A DNA stretch of 64,000 nt, taken from NCBI GenBank assembly GCA_008933765.1, contig WBUK01000001.1, positions 344,801 to 408,800 of the forward strand, in the 5' to 3' direction. The notes below the pieces were generated by a model. The model was not told the origin of the DNA. It saw only the letters and a program-made list of their open reading frames with translations, and ran no database searches. Source of the DNA: Ignavibacteriaceae bacterium. GTDB lineage: Bacteria > Bacteroidota > Ignavibacteria > Ignavibacteriales > Ignavibacteriaceae. The translations under genes and the position numbers were made by a program. Shown piece after piece: positions 41,558 to 51,335 of this stretch (position 1 is the first letter of the stretch; each line of letters starts with the position of its first letter).

Positions 41558-42807
41558 CAGCTAAAAAACTCTGCCGCTTTCTTGATTGCTTCGGCAGCAC
41601 AGTCAATATCTTCGTAGTTGTTATACAACCCAATCGAAGCCCTCGAAAGTGCAGGCACGCCAAAATGTTTCATAACGGGTTGTGTGCACATGTGCCCGGT
41701 TCTTATTGCAATTCCTTCCATATCAAGAATTGTCCCGACATCATGCGGATGAACCCCGTCAATAGTAAACGAAAAAACGCTGCCTTTTTTTGCAGCACTT
41801 CCCACTAATGAAACTCCCTGAATTTCAAGGAATTTCTGCTCCATATACCTGTAAAGGTCTCTCTCGTGTTCGTGGATATTATCTATCCCCAACGCGGTTA
41901 CATAGTCGATTGCGTGCCCCAACCCTATAGCTCCGGAAATATTCGGAGTGCCGGCTTCAAATTTGTTGGGAAGTCCGTTGTAAATTGTTTTTTCGAAAGT
42001 AACAGAAAGAATCATGTCACCTCCACCCTGCCAGGGGGGCATAGCGATAAGCAACTCTTCCCTGCCCCAAAGCACACCCACACCGGTTGGACCGTAAAGC
42101 TTGTGCCCTGAAAAAGCGTAGAAATCGCACCCGATATCCTGAACATCCACTTTGAAGTGTTGCACCGCCTGTGCGCCGTCAACCATAACTTTAGCACCAA
42201 CCTCGTGCGCCAGTCCGGTAATTTCTTTCACAGGGTTTTCTGTGCCCAATGTGTTCGAAGCGTGAACCACAGAAACGAACTTTGTTTTTTCGTTCAGAAG
42301 GTTTTTAAACTCTTCCATCAGCAGTTCGCCTTTATCATTCATTGGTATAACACGCAACACTGCGCCGGTTTGCTGCGCTAACATCTGCCACGGCACAATG
42401 TTGGAGTGGTGCTCCATCTCTGAAATTATTATCTCGTCGCCGGCTTTTATGTTGGTCCTCCCGTAGGTGTTCATCACTAAATTCACCGCTTCGGAAGTGC
42501 CGCGCAAGAAGATCACCTCTTTTGTCGAGTTTGCATTCAGATATCTCTGAACTTTCTGACGGGCGGCTTCGTATTCATCAGTTGCCTTCTGACTGAGCTG
42601 ATGAACACCGCGATGAATGTTCGAATTGTAGAGCCTGTAATATTCCGATATAGCTTCAATCACAGAGTTAGGTTTTTGCGTTGTCGCTGCATTATCCAAA
42701 TAAACCAACGGTTTACCATGAACCGACTGATGCAGAACCGGAAAATCTTTCCGTATCTTATCAATATCCATCAGTGGTTTAACCGTCAGCGGGTTTCTCT
42801 CAGTCAT
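41557..42807 (-). CDS. sufS: SufS cysteine desulfurase
   Basis: 417 residues from ATG 42807 (MTERNPLT), which overlaps the end of sufD by 8 bp. A GTG- or TTG-type extension at 42843 is less likely. Class II desulfurase with PLP-binding Lys in AFSGHKLYGPTG (about 233) and active-site Cys in IRTGHMCTQPVM (about 372). Mobilises sulfur from cysteine for Fe-S assembly. Confidence 0.95.
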   Translation of the reverse strand: MTERNPLTVKPLMDIDKIRKDFPVLHQSVHGKPLVYLDNAATTQKPNSVIEAISEYYRLYNSNIHRGVHQLSQKATDEYEAARQKVQRYLNANSTKEVIFLRGTSEAVNLVMNTYGRTNIKAGDEIIISEMEHHSNIVPWQMLAQQTGAVLRVIPMNDKGELLMEEFKNLLNEKTKFVSVVHASNTLGTENPVKEITGLAHEVGAKVMVDGAQAVQHFKVDVQDIGCDFYAFSGHKLYGPTGVGVLWGREELLIAMPPWQGGGDMILSVTFEKTIYNGLPNKFEAGTPNISGAIGLGHAIDYVTALGIDNIHEHERDLYRYMEQKFLEIQGVSLVGSAAKKGSVFSFTIDGVHPHDVGTILDMEGIAIRTGHMCTQPVMKHFGVPALSRASIGLYNNYEDIDCAAEAIKKAAEFFS

Positions 42808-44131
42808 TTTCGTTCTTTTGTTTATCAAGTTTAACAGCCACACGATCCTCGATGCGCCTTCTTACTTCATCGATAGAAATCGAGTGTACTGCGTCGTTCG
42901 CAAAAGCGTTAATAATCATAGTCTTTGCGAGTTCCTGCCCAATTCCGCGCGCTCTTAAATAGAAAAGAGCTTCTTCACTCAATCTTCCGACGGTAGCGCC
43001 GTGCGAACACTTCACATCGTCTGCATAAATTTCAAGCTGTGGCTTTGCATCAACCCTTGCGAAATCAGAAAGCATTACATTTTTGTTCTCCTGAAACGCA
43101 TTGGTTTTCTGTGCGTCTTTTTTAACATAAACTTTACCGTTGAACACACCGCGGCTTTGGTCGTCAAGAACACCTTTATACATCTCGTGGCTCTCGCAGT
43201 TAGGCACAGCATGTTCTATCAGCGTTTGGTTATCCACATGCTGTATTCCCTGTGTTAAATAAAGCCCGTTCAGCGTTACATGCCCATATTCACCGTTGAA
43301 GCGGGCATTTAAGTCGTTACGAACCAATTCGCCGCCAAAGTTGATGTTATACGAAGAATACTTGCTCTGTTTTTCCACATCAATTTCAGTTATTGAAATA
43401 TGGAATGCTTTCTCGCTTTCTTCCTGTATTTTTATGTGCTCAAAAACGCCGTTCTGATCAACATACGACTCGGTAACTACATTTGTAAAATAGATGCTTT
43501 CGCCTTCGGCGTAGTATGATTCAACAACTTTCGCCTGTGCGTTTTTGCCTATTATAAAAAGGTTGCGCGGCTGAATCAGAAGATTATCACCACCGGAGTT
43601 CACATACAGCACCTGCACAGGCTTACTGAGTGTGTTGCCCGATTTAACTTTTAAAAACACTCCGTCGTTTATGTAAGCTGTTGAAAGAGCCGTGAAAATA
43701 CTGTTTTCTATCTTCGCAAATTTTGCAATGTGCAAACTTACATCTTCAGTGTATTTAGTGAGCGCAGTCTTAAGGTTACAAAGCGTTATACCGGGTTCGT
43801 TCACTTCATCTGAAAGTTCGGGAACATACACCCCATTAATAAACACGATTGTGTAAAACTCTTTCTTATCAAAAAGATATTTCTCCGCATCTACACCTTT
43901 AATTGAAGGTTTAACAGTTAGTATATCTTCAAATTTATGTGCAAACAACGGGGTTATGTTCGTGTATTTCCACGCTTCATCTTTTAGCGTGGGGAACTTC
44001 AGTTCAAGAAATTTTTCCAGCGCCGCTTTTCTTGTTTCATGGATCGAAAGCATGCTTTCGCCATTAAGGCTTTCTTCAAATTTTTTGAATTTGCCGGCGT
44101 ACCAATTCTTTAATTCAGTGGGATTGCTCAT
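42800..44131 (-). CDS. sufD: SufD scaffold subunit
   Basis: 443 residues, a beta-helix protein paralogous to SufB. Shows 'KFPTLKDEAWKYTNITPLF' near the start and the C-terminal signature 'DDVKCSHGATVGRLSEEALFYLRARG'. Part of the SufBCD scaffold complex; lies between sufC and sufS in a gap-free operon. Confidence 0.95.
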   Translation of the reverse strand: MSNPTELKNWYAGKFKKFEESLNGESMLSIHETRKAALEKFLELKFPTLKDEAWKYTNITPLFAHKFEDILTVKPSIKGVDAEKYLFDKKEFYTIVFINGVYVPELSDEVNEPGITLCNLKTALTKYTEDVSLHIAKFAKIENSIFTALSTAYINDGVFLKVKSGNTLSKPVQVLYVNSGGDNLLIQPRNLFIIGKNAQAKVVESYYAEGESIYFTNVVTESYVDQNGVFEHIKIQEESEKAFHISITEIDVEKQSKYSSYNINFGGELVRNDLNARFNGEYGHVTLNGLYLTQGIQHVDNQTLIEHAVPNCESHEMYKGVLDDQSRGVFNGKVYVKKDAQKTNAFQENKNVMLSDFARVDAKPQLEIYADDVKCSHGATVGRLSEEALFYLRARGIGQELAKTMIINAFANDAVHSISIDEVRRRIEDRVAVKLDKQKNEND

Positions 44132-44142
44132 TTGTAACCGCC

Positions 44143-44907
44143 TTACACCGCCATAAATTCGTCAACATGGTCTTTCACCCAGTCGTATCCTTTTTCTTCA
44201 AGGAACAGAGCAAGTGATTTGTCGCCTGATTTAATCAGCCGTCCTTTGTAAAGCACATGCACAAAATCGGGCACGATGTAATCCAAAAGCCTCTGATAGT
44301 GTGTAATCACGATGAAAGCGTTGTCTTTACTTCTGAGTGCATTAACACCGTTAGCTACAATTCTTAGTGCATCGATGTCAAGCCCGGAATCGGTCTCGTC
44401 AAGAACTGCAAGTGAGGGGTTAAGCACAGCCATCTGGAAGATTTCGTTTCTCTTCTTTTCGCCGCCGGAAAATCCTTCGTTCACTGAACGATTTAAAAGG
44501 TCCTGTGGCATATCAACCAATTTCATCTTCTCTTTCATCATTTTCAGAAAGTCCATGGCATCAAGTTGATCTTCACCGCGATATTTTCTAACTTCGTTTA
44601 CTGCATTTTTCAGAAGGTTTACATTCGAAACTCCCGGTATTTCAATCGGATATTGAAAAGCGAGAAACAGCCCTTCTCTTGCCCTGTCTTCAGGAGCGAG
44701 GTCTAAAAGATCTTTTCCGTTAAAAGTAACGGAGCCTTCCAGAACTTCATAATCTTCCTTACCAGCCAGCACTTGCGCTAAAGTACTTTTGCCCGAACCA
44801 TTGGGGCCCATTATTGCGTGTACCTCACCCGGTTTAACCGTAAGATTGATCCCTTGTAAAATTTCTTTGCCCTCAACGGCTGCTCTTAAATTTTTTATTT
44901 CTATCAT
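44143..44907 (-). CDS. sufC: SufC ATPase
   Basis: 254 residues. Walker A GPNGSGKST (about 34-42), signature FSGGEKKRNEI (about 144), Walker B SLAVLDETDSGLD (about 166), and 'ITHYQRLLDY' as the H-loop. Energises the SufBCD scaffold. Confidence 0.96.
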   Translation of the reverse strand: MIEIKNLRAAVEGKEILQGINLTVKPGEVHAIMGPNGSGKSTLAQVLAGKEDYEVLEGSVTFNGKDLLDLAPEDRAREGLFLAFQYPIEIPGVSNVNLLKNAVNEVRKYRGEDQLDAMDFLKMMKEKMKLVDMPQDLLNRSVNEGFSGGEKKRNEIFQMAVLNPSLAVLDETDSGLDIDALRIVANGVNALRSKDNAFIVITHYQRLLDYIVPDFVHVLYKGRLIKSGDKSLALFLEEKGYDWVKDHVDEFMAV

Positions 44908-44929
44908 TATTCTCTTTTCCTTAAAAAAA

Positions 44930-46378
44930 TTAACCTACACTGCCTTCAAGGCTTATACTCAAAAGTTTGGTTGCTTCAACGGCAAACTCCATCGGCAGCT
45001 CGTTGAACACCTCTTTACAATATCCGTTTACAATCATGCTTACAGCATCTTCAGTCGAAAGACCGCGCTGGTTTAAGTAAAATATCTGATCAGCTCCGAT
45101 TTTTGAAGTGGTGGCTTCGTGTTCTACCGTTGCCGAAGGATGGCTCACTTCCAAATATGGGAATGTGTGCGCACCGCACTTATCACCGATGAGAAGCGAG
45201 TCGCACTGCGAATAGTTCCTTGCATTCAGTGCTTTCCTCCCGATTCTCACCAACCCGCGATATGTGTTGTTGCTGAAACCGGCGGAAATACCTTTGCTTA
45301 CAATGGTGCTCTTAGTGTTTTTGCCGATGTGCACCATCTTTGTTCCGGTATCAGCCTGCTGGTAGTTGTTGGTAACGGCAACCGAGTAAAACTCACCGAT
45401 TGAATTGTCGCCTGAGAGTACGCAACTCGGGTATTTCCAGGTAATAGCCGAGCCGGTTTCGACCTGAGTCCACGAAATTTTAGAATTAACGCCCTTGCAC
45501 ATCCCTCGTTTTGTAACGAAGTTGTATATACCGCCGTTTCCGTCCTTATCGCCGGCATACCAGTTCTGAACGGTTGAGTATTTAACCTGAGCGTTATCCA
45601 TCGCCACCAATTCCACCACTGCTGCGTGAAGTTGGTTCTCGTCCCTCTTGGGTGCGGTGCAGCCCTCAAGGTAGCTGACATAGCCGTAGTCGTCGGCAAT
45701 AATAAGCGTTCTTTCAAACTGACCGGTGTTGGCAGCGTTAATTCTGAAATATGTAGAAAGTTCCATTGGGCACCTTACGCCCTTGGGAACATAAACGAAC
45801 GAACCATCGCTGAAAACCGCCGAATTAAGCGCAGCGTAATAGTTATCAGATGGGGGAACAACAGAACCTAAATACTTTTTCACTAATTCAGGGTGCTCTT
45901 TAATCGCTTCAGACATCGAGCAGAAAATAATCCCCAACTGCCCCAACTTTTCTTTGTATGTGGTTGCAACCGATACCGAATCGAAGACTGCGTCAACGGC
46001 AACGCCCGCTAAAGCCTTTTGCTCTTCAAGTGGGATGCCCAGTTTATCGAAGGCTTTCAGAACTTCGGGGTCAACTTCATCAAGGCTGTTTAATTTGGGC
46101 TTTTGTTTCGGTGCGGAATAGTAACTGATCGCCTGAAAATCAACTTCAGGGTATGTAACATTGGGCCACTTTGGCTCTTCCATCTTCAGCCAATGACGAT
46201 AAGCCTTCAAACGCCACTCTAACATCCATTCAGGCTCTTCTTTTTTCGCAGATAAGGCACGGATAACATCCTCGTTTAGCCCGGGTTTGAAGGTGTCCGA
46301 ATCTACATCGGTAACGAAACCCCATTTGTACTCCTGGTTCGTTAACTCTTCAATCTCATTTATTTCAGTGTTACTCAT
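44930..46378 (-). CDS. sufB: SufB scaffold subunit
   Basis: 482 residues, full length. Carries '[26 protein letters not shown]' (in two parts around NAANTG), '[19 protein letters not shown]', '[20 protein letters not shown]' and '[20 protein letters not shown]'. The conserved Cys and His of the cluster-assembly surface are present. First gene of the operon; the upstream region holds a candidate promoter and operator. Confidence 0.96.
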   Translation of the reverse strand: MSNTEINEIEELTNQEYKWGFVTDVDSDTFKPGLNEDVIRALSAKKEEPEWMLEWRLKAYRHWLKMEEPKWPNVTYPEVDFQAISYYSAPKQKPKLNSLDEVDPEVLKAFDKLGIPLEEQKALAGVAVDAVFDSVSVATTYKEKLGQLGIIFCSMSEAIKEHPELVKKYLGSVVPPSDNYYAALNSAVFSDGSFVYVPKGVRCPMELSTYFRINAANTGQFERTLIIADDYGYVSYLEGCTAPKRDENQLHAAVVELVAMDNAQVKYSTVQNWYAGDKDGNGGIYNFVTKRGMCKGVNSKISWTQVETGSAITWKYPSCVLSGDNSIGEFYSVAVTNNYQQADTGTKMVHIGKNTKSTIVSKGISAGFSNNTYRGLVRIGRKALNARNYSQCDSLLIGDKCGAHTFPYLEVSHPSATVEHEATTSKIGADQIFYLNQRGLSTEDAVSMIVNGYCKEVFNELPMEFAVEATKLLSISLEGSVG

Positions 46379-46408
46379 TAATTTTCCTTAGCAGATAAAA
46401 ATTTTCCA

Positions 46409-46433
46409 ATTCCGAATATTAAACTTACGGAAT
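46409..46433. promoter_or_regulatory. 25-bp inverted repeat, candidate Rrf2 operator at the sufB promoter
   Basis: ATTCCG (46409-46414) and CGGAAT (46428-46433) flank 13 AT-rich bases, total 25 bp, the length of an IscR type 1 site. On the minus strand a TTGACT box with a 17-nt spacer and a TAAGTT box (the latter inside the repeat) is positioned about 45-75 nt upstream of the sufB ATG. A regulator bound here would block the promoter. Confidence 0.5.
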
Positions 46434-46561
46434 CTGTACAAAAAAGTCAAGATTAATATCAATAGCTATAACATACTTCCAAAAGCTTCAGTTCCTTTAA
46501 AATGTTTCAAATTCAATAAAATGTTGCGAATTTGAATCTGAATTTTAAGGAACAGCACCCA

Positions 46562-46595
46562 AAAATAAAATGGGCGGCAGTTAATGCTGCCACCC
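46562..46595 (-). terminator. Terminator of the lipoprotein gene at 46608
   Basis: On the minus strand GGGTGGCAG pairs with CTGCCGCCC (one G-U) around CATTAA, followed by ATTTTATTTTT. Confidence 0.75.
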
Positions 46596-46607
46596 TTATT
46601 AAAAATT

Positions 46608-47060
46608 TTACTGATTTATACTTTCTGCACGGTACCAGGGATCCAAATATTTTGAATTTGGATCGTAATTACCGGGGTAAAAAACAACTTTACCGTTATC
46701 GTTGAAAACAACAAAGGTAAGTTTATTCAAAAACTCTCCGCCGTCATATTTCAATCTTACAACAACATTGATTGCATTAGAAAGGTCAGTTGATTTGTAG
46801 GCTTCATCAATTACAAAACCTTTTGGAAAATAAGTGTTTATTTTGTCCCTTGAAAAATCAATATTCGCAGCCTGAATGTATGAAGGAGCAATAAAATCCT
46901 GCATTTTATCAGTCTGACCGGCAACCATATAATTCAAGTATTCGGTTACCCTTGCTTTGGCAACCTCGTTATTAACGGCTGTGGCATCACTGCCGGTGTT
47001 ACAGCCGGAATAAAAAACAACTAAAGAAAGAAATGCCAGTGAGAGCACTAATTTTTTCAC
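46608..47060 (-). CDS. Small hypothetical lipoprotein
   Basis: 150 residues. A lipoprotein signal ends at YSGC (about residue 20). The mature part has an N-terminal helix (NNEVAKARVTEYLNYMVAG) and a beta-rich half ('INVVVRLKYDGGEFLNKLTFVVFNDNGKVVFYPGNY', i.e. an NTF2/cystatin-like helix-then-sheet order). Not recognised beyond that. It has its own terminator and a GAGGT-type ribosome-binding site, so probably a monocistronic unit. Confidence 0.75.
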   Translation of the reverse strand: MKKLVLSLAFLSLVVFYSGCNTGSDATAVNNEVAKARVTEYLNYMVAGQTDKMQDFIAPSYIQAANIDFSRDKINTYFPKGFVIDEAYKSTDLSNAINVVVRLKYDGGEFLNKLTFVVFNDNGKVVFYPGNYDPNSKYLDPWYRAESINQ

Positions 47061-47179
47061 TATAGACCTCTGATTTTCTATTTAAAATGAAATTATTTAC
47101 AACCTGTAATATACTATTTGAACGGGTAATAACCTTTGACCATAATTACAATTCTTTTATTCTTCCGCTTTGTCTCAGA

Positions 47180-47305
47180 AATGTGGTTTTACTATTCTGC
47201 TTTACCCCAAACCTGCGGTTTTATTCTTTTCAGGAATCTCCAAACCTGCGGTTTTACTATTCCGCCTTATCCCAAACCTGCGGTTTTACTATTCCGCCTT
47301 ATCCC
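47180..47305. repeat. 32-bp tandem repeat extending from the 3' end of the ABC exporter gene
   Basis: On the minus strand the unit 'GGATAAGGCGGAATAG TAAAACCGCAGGTTTG' covers the last codons and stop of the ABC gene. It is then repeated once perfectly and twice with divergence (starts at about 47274, 47242, 47209 and 47181 in plus-strand coordinates). Only the first copy is coding (RDKAE-stop). Confidence 0.85.
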
Positions 47306-49160
47306 TAAACTGCATATCGTACAGTTTTTTATAAAGCCCGCCCTCTTCCAGAAGCTGATCGTGCGTTCCGCTTTGAACGATAACTCCTTCGTCAAGCACT
47401 AAGATTTTATCCGCATTTTTAATGGTAGAAAGCCTGTGAGCAATCACCACAACGGTTCTCGACTTCATCAAGCGATCGAGCGCTTCCTGCACCAATTTTT
47501 CCGATTCGTTATCCAACGCGCTTGTTGCTTCGTCAAAAATCATAATATCGGGATTTTTTAGCAGAGCACGGGCAATTGCAATCCGTTGGCGCTGCCCACC
47601 GGAAAGCTTAACTCCCCTTTCGCCAATATGCGTATCGTATCCGTTTGGTGTTTCCATTATAAACGAATGTGCGTTTGCAATTTTTGCCGCCTCAATAATC
47701 ATTTCTTCCGTGAAACCTTTGCTGCCGTAACAGATATTGTTCCGTATAGTATCGTTAAACAATATTGTTTCCTGAGTAACAATACCGATGAACCTTCTGA
47801 GGTCTTCAACTTTAAGATCACGCAGGTCTTTTCCGTCGAATTTTATCCCGCCGGAAGTAACATCATAAAATCTGGGAATCAGGTCAACAAGAGTGGATTT
47901 GCCACTTCCGCTGGGGCCCACCAGCGCCACCACTTCCCCTTTTTTAATCGAAAAAGTTAAATCGCTCAGCACCTTTACATCAGGTTCATCCGGATAAGCA
48001 AAAGTTACATTTTCGAACGAAATTTCACCCTCAAACGACCCCACACTAAGGGCGTCTTCTTTATCAACAATATCAGGTTGAGTGTCAATTATTTCGAAAA
48101 TTCTGTCGCCGGCGGCTGAAGACTCCTGAATCCGGTTATTCACGCCACTCAGCTCTTTGATCGGAGGTAAAAGCTGGAAAATGGCGAACAAAAACCCGAG
48201 AAATTCACTTGCCTTAATCTGATTGTTATCCAACACAAGTGTGCCACCGTAGTAAATAATCACCACACCCACCATCACGCTTAATATTTCAGTTATTGGC
48301 GAAGAAAGGTTTCGGATCCTGGTTATCCTAAGCACCATTTTGAAGTAGCTTTGGGTCTCTTCGTTGAACCGATTGTTCTCGTAGTTCTCCGTTGCAAACG
48401 CTTTCACAATCTTAACGCCGGAAACTGTTTCCTGAATCACGCTCGTTATATCGGCAATTTTCTCCTGAATCCGCGCACTGTATTTCCTCAGTTTTATTCC
48501 AACAAAAGATATAATTCCGGCGCTAAACGGCAGTGTTATCAATGAGATAACGGTAAGCTGCCAGCTTATGCTGATCGCAATTCCGAGAAAAACAATTATC
48601 GACAGTGGCTCTCTGATTAAATTAAGAAATGTTGCCGAAACACTGTTTTGCACTGCGGTAACATCGTTTACTATAATGGAAATAAGGTTCCCAACCCTTT
48701 CCCCTTTGAAGTAACTGATAGGAAGTTTATGCAGCTGCCTGTAGGCATCGTCCCGAAGATCGCGCACTATCCCCTGCTCAACAAAACTTAAAAAATACGC
48801 CTGAAAATAGCCGGAAATGTTCTTAAAAATAAAAGCAAGAAAAATAATCACGCATATTTTGAACAAAGCATCCGTTTTATCACCTGAAAAAACGAACGAG
48901 TTAAAAGCATTAGAAAGGGAATCTTTAATCGATAATATAAAACCGGGCAGTATTGAACCTGATGCCTCGGCACCACTTCCCGCCCCGGCAGGCGCTGCGG
49001 AACTCACTAATGATGTGTTAAAAAGTGTATCCAGCAATGGTATCGAAAGATAGACGGAAGCACCGTTCAAAATTGCAAATAAAATAGTGCACAGCACCGA
49101 AAGCAACAAGTACTTCCAGTACTTGGCGGAATATTTTAACAGCCTGTAATATGTGTTCAA
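47289..49160 (-). CDS. MsbA-like ABC exporter (TMD-NBD fusion)
   Basis: 623 residues. Six TM segments lie in the first about 350 residues, then the nucleotide-binding domain: Walker A VGPSGSGKST (about 407), Q-loop, signature LSGGQRQRIAIARALL (about 510), Walker B IMIFDEATSALD (about 530) and switch His in VVIAHRLSTIKNAD. Half-size exporters like this flip lipid A precursors or other lipids; substrate not provable. Adjacent lipoprotein gene lies 1 bp upstream. Confidence 0.9.
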   Translation of the reverse strand: MNTYYRLLKYSAKYWKYLLLSVLCTILFAILNGASVYLSIPLLDTLFNTSLVSSAAPAGAGSGAEASGSILPGFILSIKDSLSNAFNSFVFSGDKTDALFKICVIIFLAFIFKNISGYFQAYFLSFVEQGIVRDLRDDAYRQLHKLPISYFKGERVGNLISIIVNDVTAVQNSVSATFLNLIREPLSIIVFLGIAISISWQLTVISLITLPFSAGIISFVGIKLRKYSARIQEKIADITSVIQETVSGVKIVKAFATENYENNRFNEETQSYFKMVLRITRIRNLSSPITEILSVMVGVVIIYYGGTLVLDNNQIKASEFLGFLFAIFQLLPPIKELSGVNNRIQESSAAGDRIFEIIDTQPDIVDKEDALSVGSFEGEISFENVTFAYPDEPDVKVLSDLTFSIKKGEVVALVGPSGSGKSTLVDLIPRFYDVTSGGIKFDGKDLRDLKVEDLRRFIGIVTQETILFNDTIRNNICYGSKGFTEEMIIEAAKIANAHSFIMETPNGYDTHIGERGVKLSGGQRQRIAIARALLKNPDIMIFDEATSALDNESEKLVQEALDRLMKSRTVVVIAHRLSTIKNADKILVLDEGVIVQSGTHDQLLEEGGLYKKLYDMQFRDKAE

Positions 49161-49161
49161 T

Positions 49162-50244
49162 TCAGTCGATATTGCGGTAAAATGGTAAAAATCTTATGCT
49201 GCAGCCGTTCTTCATTCGTATTTGTCTTACGGCTTCTTTTTTTGCTAAATCGTAAATTTTCACGGTTCTCAGGTCATTTTCAAATTCGTCAAAGATCAAA
49301 ATGTTTCCTTTAATCGTAAAATTTCTGTAGCCCTTTCCTGCGAACCGCACTGTCTCTTTCAGTTCGGTTAATGAATAAACCAACAATAAAGAATTGGTGG
49401 TTTCATCCGTTTTTTCCGGTTGTAAGTCGGAAAACTGAATAATTACAAATTCTTCCTTCTTCCCCCAATAAATCCTGTCAATTTGAAGTTCGGTTTCTGT
49501 AATCAGTATATCTTTTTTAAAATTAGCACCCGATAAATAAACTTTCGCCCCTTTTTGAGTTTTAGCAGGCTGACTGCTCTTTGCCGTCTTTTTGCTTTTA
49601 CCCTTAACACTCTTGCTTTTTTTACCCCCCGTTGTTTTTTTAGCCACTCCGGCGGTGTAACCCTTTACTAAGTAAACCGAAAAGTTACCACCGGGCGAAA
49701 GATTTGAAATTTTTACAGCCGGGTACTCAGGCACTTCCTTTTTCACCAGATTATACGCTTTTTTGTTTCGTTTAATCATGCTGCCTGTGGTGTCGAACGA
49801 ATAAGTATTACGGGTTGCAACCCAACGCTCAAAATCGATATCGTAAAAATTAAGGTTTAATACTGTTTCGTCGGTAACATTCGCAAAAATTTTAGAAACC
49901 TTCGGTGCGCCCAGAAGGTTCCGGGTACCGGTTGAATCGTGAAAGAAAACGGAAACACTGTCGATATACCCCGTTGTGGTGTCATATTGCTGCCCCATAA
50001 TAAAATAATAACTGCTTTTTTCACCAACTTCTATAACCAAAAAGGGAAGCGATTCCGAGAACTTCTCAAACGGAAGTGTATTTCCCGTCTCAAGGTCATG
50101 CACAAATATTCTTTTCCCTTTTCCACCATCGCCCACCAATGCAAATTCACTTTCCGTTATCACCCGCACGGGCTTCTCTTCTGCACAGGAAGCAAGAGTG
50201 AAACTCAGTACCGTTAAAAATGTAATTGGTAGAAATTTTCTCAT
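49162..50244 (-). CDS. Hypothetical lipoprotein with Lys/Ser-rich insert
   Basis: 360 residues. A lipoprotein signal ends at LASC (Cys20). The body is rich in beta strands with WD/propeller-like character ('FVHDLETGNTLPFEKF', 'FIIMGQQYDTTTGYIDSVSVFFHD' in two parts, 'VKIYDLAKKEAVRQI'). A disordered basic insert of Lys/Ser/Gly/Thr lies near 205-230. Co-transcribed with the ABC exporter. Function unknown. Confidence 0.7.
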   Translation of the reverse strand: MRKFLPITFLTVLSFTLASCAEEKPVRVITESEFALVGDGGKGKRIFVHDLETGNTLPFEKFSESLPFLVIEVGEKSSYYFIMGQQYDTTTGYIDSVSVFFHDSTGTRNLLGAPKVSKIFANVTDETVLNLNFYDIDFERWVATRNTYSFDTTGSMIKRNKKAYNLVKKEVPEYPAVKISNLSPGGNFSVYLVKGYTAGVAKKTTGGKKSKSVKGKSKKTAKSSQPAKTQKGAKVYLSGANFKKDILITETELQIDRIYWGKKEEFVIIQFSDLQPEKTDETTNSLLLVYSLTELKETVRFAGKGYRNFTIKGNILIFDEFENDLRTVKIYDLAKKEAVRQIRMKNGCSIRFLPFYRNID

Positions 50245-50326
50245 TCTGTGCCGGTTTGTTGATTAAATATTTGGTATGAAAACGAAAAAATCGAAACTGT
50301 AAGTTAATAAAACTTTTTCGGCTGCG

Positions 50327-50413
50327 CCTCGCCTCATTTTAGTTTTTGGTAATTAACTTGGCACCTTAGTTTTTTGGCGCGGCTTATTTGACCTCGCCTC
50401 ATTTTAGTTTTTG
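50327..50413. repeat. 22-bp direct repeat spaced 65 bp
   Basis: The word CCTCGCCTCATTTTAGTTTT plus TG occurs at 50327-50348 and 50392-50413, between the tyrosine recombinase and the lipoprotein gene. Each copy is followed by a diverged stretch. Not recombinase core-like (no inverted arms). Confidence 0.75.
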
Positions 50414-50417
50414 CCTG

Positions 50418-51335
50418 TTAACCCCTCGGATGGTACATCTGCACCACCTGTTTAATGTAAGAAATATCGATGTGAGTGTAAATTTGTGTAACTGAAATGT
50501 CGGTGTGCCCAAGCATCTCCTGAACCGCACGGATGTTGGCGCCCCCTTCTATAAGATGCGTAGCGAAAGAGTGCCGGAAGATATGCGGATACACCCGCTT
50601 TCCCAACCCGGCAAGATCAGCATATTCTTTGATAATCGACCAAACCGCCACTCTCGAAAGCCCGCTTCCTCTCTTGCGGTTAAGAAAGAGGATATTGCCA
50701 CCGGCCGGCTTCGCCATAACCGGACGCGCATGCAGCAAATACTCTCCGATTGCCTTCAAAGCTGAAGAACCGATCGGCACAAACCTCTCTTTGCTCCCTT
50801 TGCCGAAAACTCTGACCATTTCTTCCTCAAAAAAAATATCGCTTTTTTTTAACCCGGTAAGCTCCGAAACCCGTATTCCGCAGGCATATAGTGTTTCTAT
50901 CATTGCACGGTCGCGCAGCCCGGCGGAGGTTTGGGTGTCAATCTTCGAAATTATAAAGTCAATTTCATCGGGCGTTAAAACTTCCGGCAATTTTCGCCTC
51001 ATTTTAGGCGGCTTTAACTTAGCAACCGGATTTTTCCGTATATATTCAGAAATAACAAGGAAAGAGAAAAAACCTTTAATCGATGAGTGATAACGGGCAA
51101 GCGAGGCTGCCGAAATGCCCGCTTCAGATAACAGATTGAAAAAATCCCGTGCTGTTTCACTCTCAACTTCACAGAGGTCTTTCACTCCGGCATCTGATAT
51201 GAACTGAAGAAATGAACGAATATCTCTGCCGTACGATTCAAGCGAGTTATCTGCTAAATTTCTGCCGATCTTTAGTTCTGTAAGATAATCACTTAAGAAT
51301 TGATCGTACAGGTTACCACTTGGTATCTTTTTCAA
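50418..51335 (-). CDS. Tyrosine recombinase XerC/XerD
   Basis: 305 residues, normal length. N-terminal SAM-like core-binding domain (about 8-95). Catalytic domain with Arg in YACGIRVSELTGL (about 152), Lys in GKGSKERFVP (about 177), HxxR in HIFRHSFATHLIEGG (about 251), His in LGHTDIS (about 274) and Tyr in QIYTHID (about 283). All six catalytic positions appear intact. Chromosome dimer resolution at dif is likely; no integron or phage genes are adjacent, so it is not a mobile-element integrase. Overlaps the 3' end of the HD gene by 23 bp. Confidence 0.93.
   Translation of the reverse strand: MKKIPSGNLYDQFLSDYLTELKIGRNLADNSLESYGRDIRSFLQFISDAGVKDLCEVESETARDFFNLLSEAGISAASLARYHSSIKGFFSFLVISEYIRKNPVAKLKPPKMRRKLPEVLTPDEIDFIISKIDTQTSAGLRDRAMIETLYACGIRVSELTGLKKSDIFFEEEMVRVFGKGSKERFVPIGSSALKAIGEYLLHARPVMAKPAGGNILFLNRKRGSGLSRVAVWSIIKEYADLAGLGKRVYPHIFRHSFATHLIEGGANIRAVQEMLGHTDISVTQIYTHIDISYIKQVVQMYHPRG

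Noticed and set aside
50418..51335. Integrase of a mobile element
   Set aside because: Sequence is of the XerC/D housekeeping type; there are no phage, transfer or attachment-site features around it.
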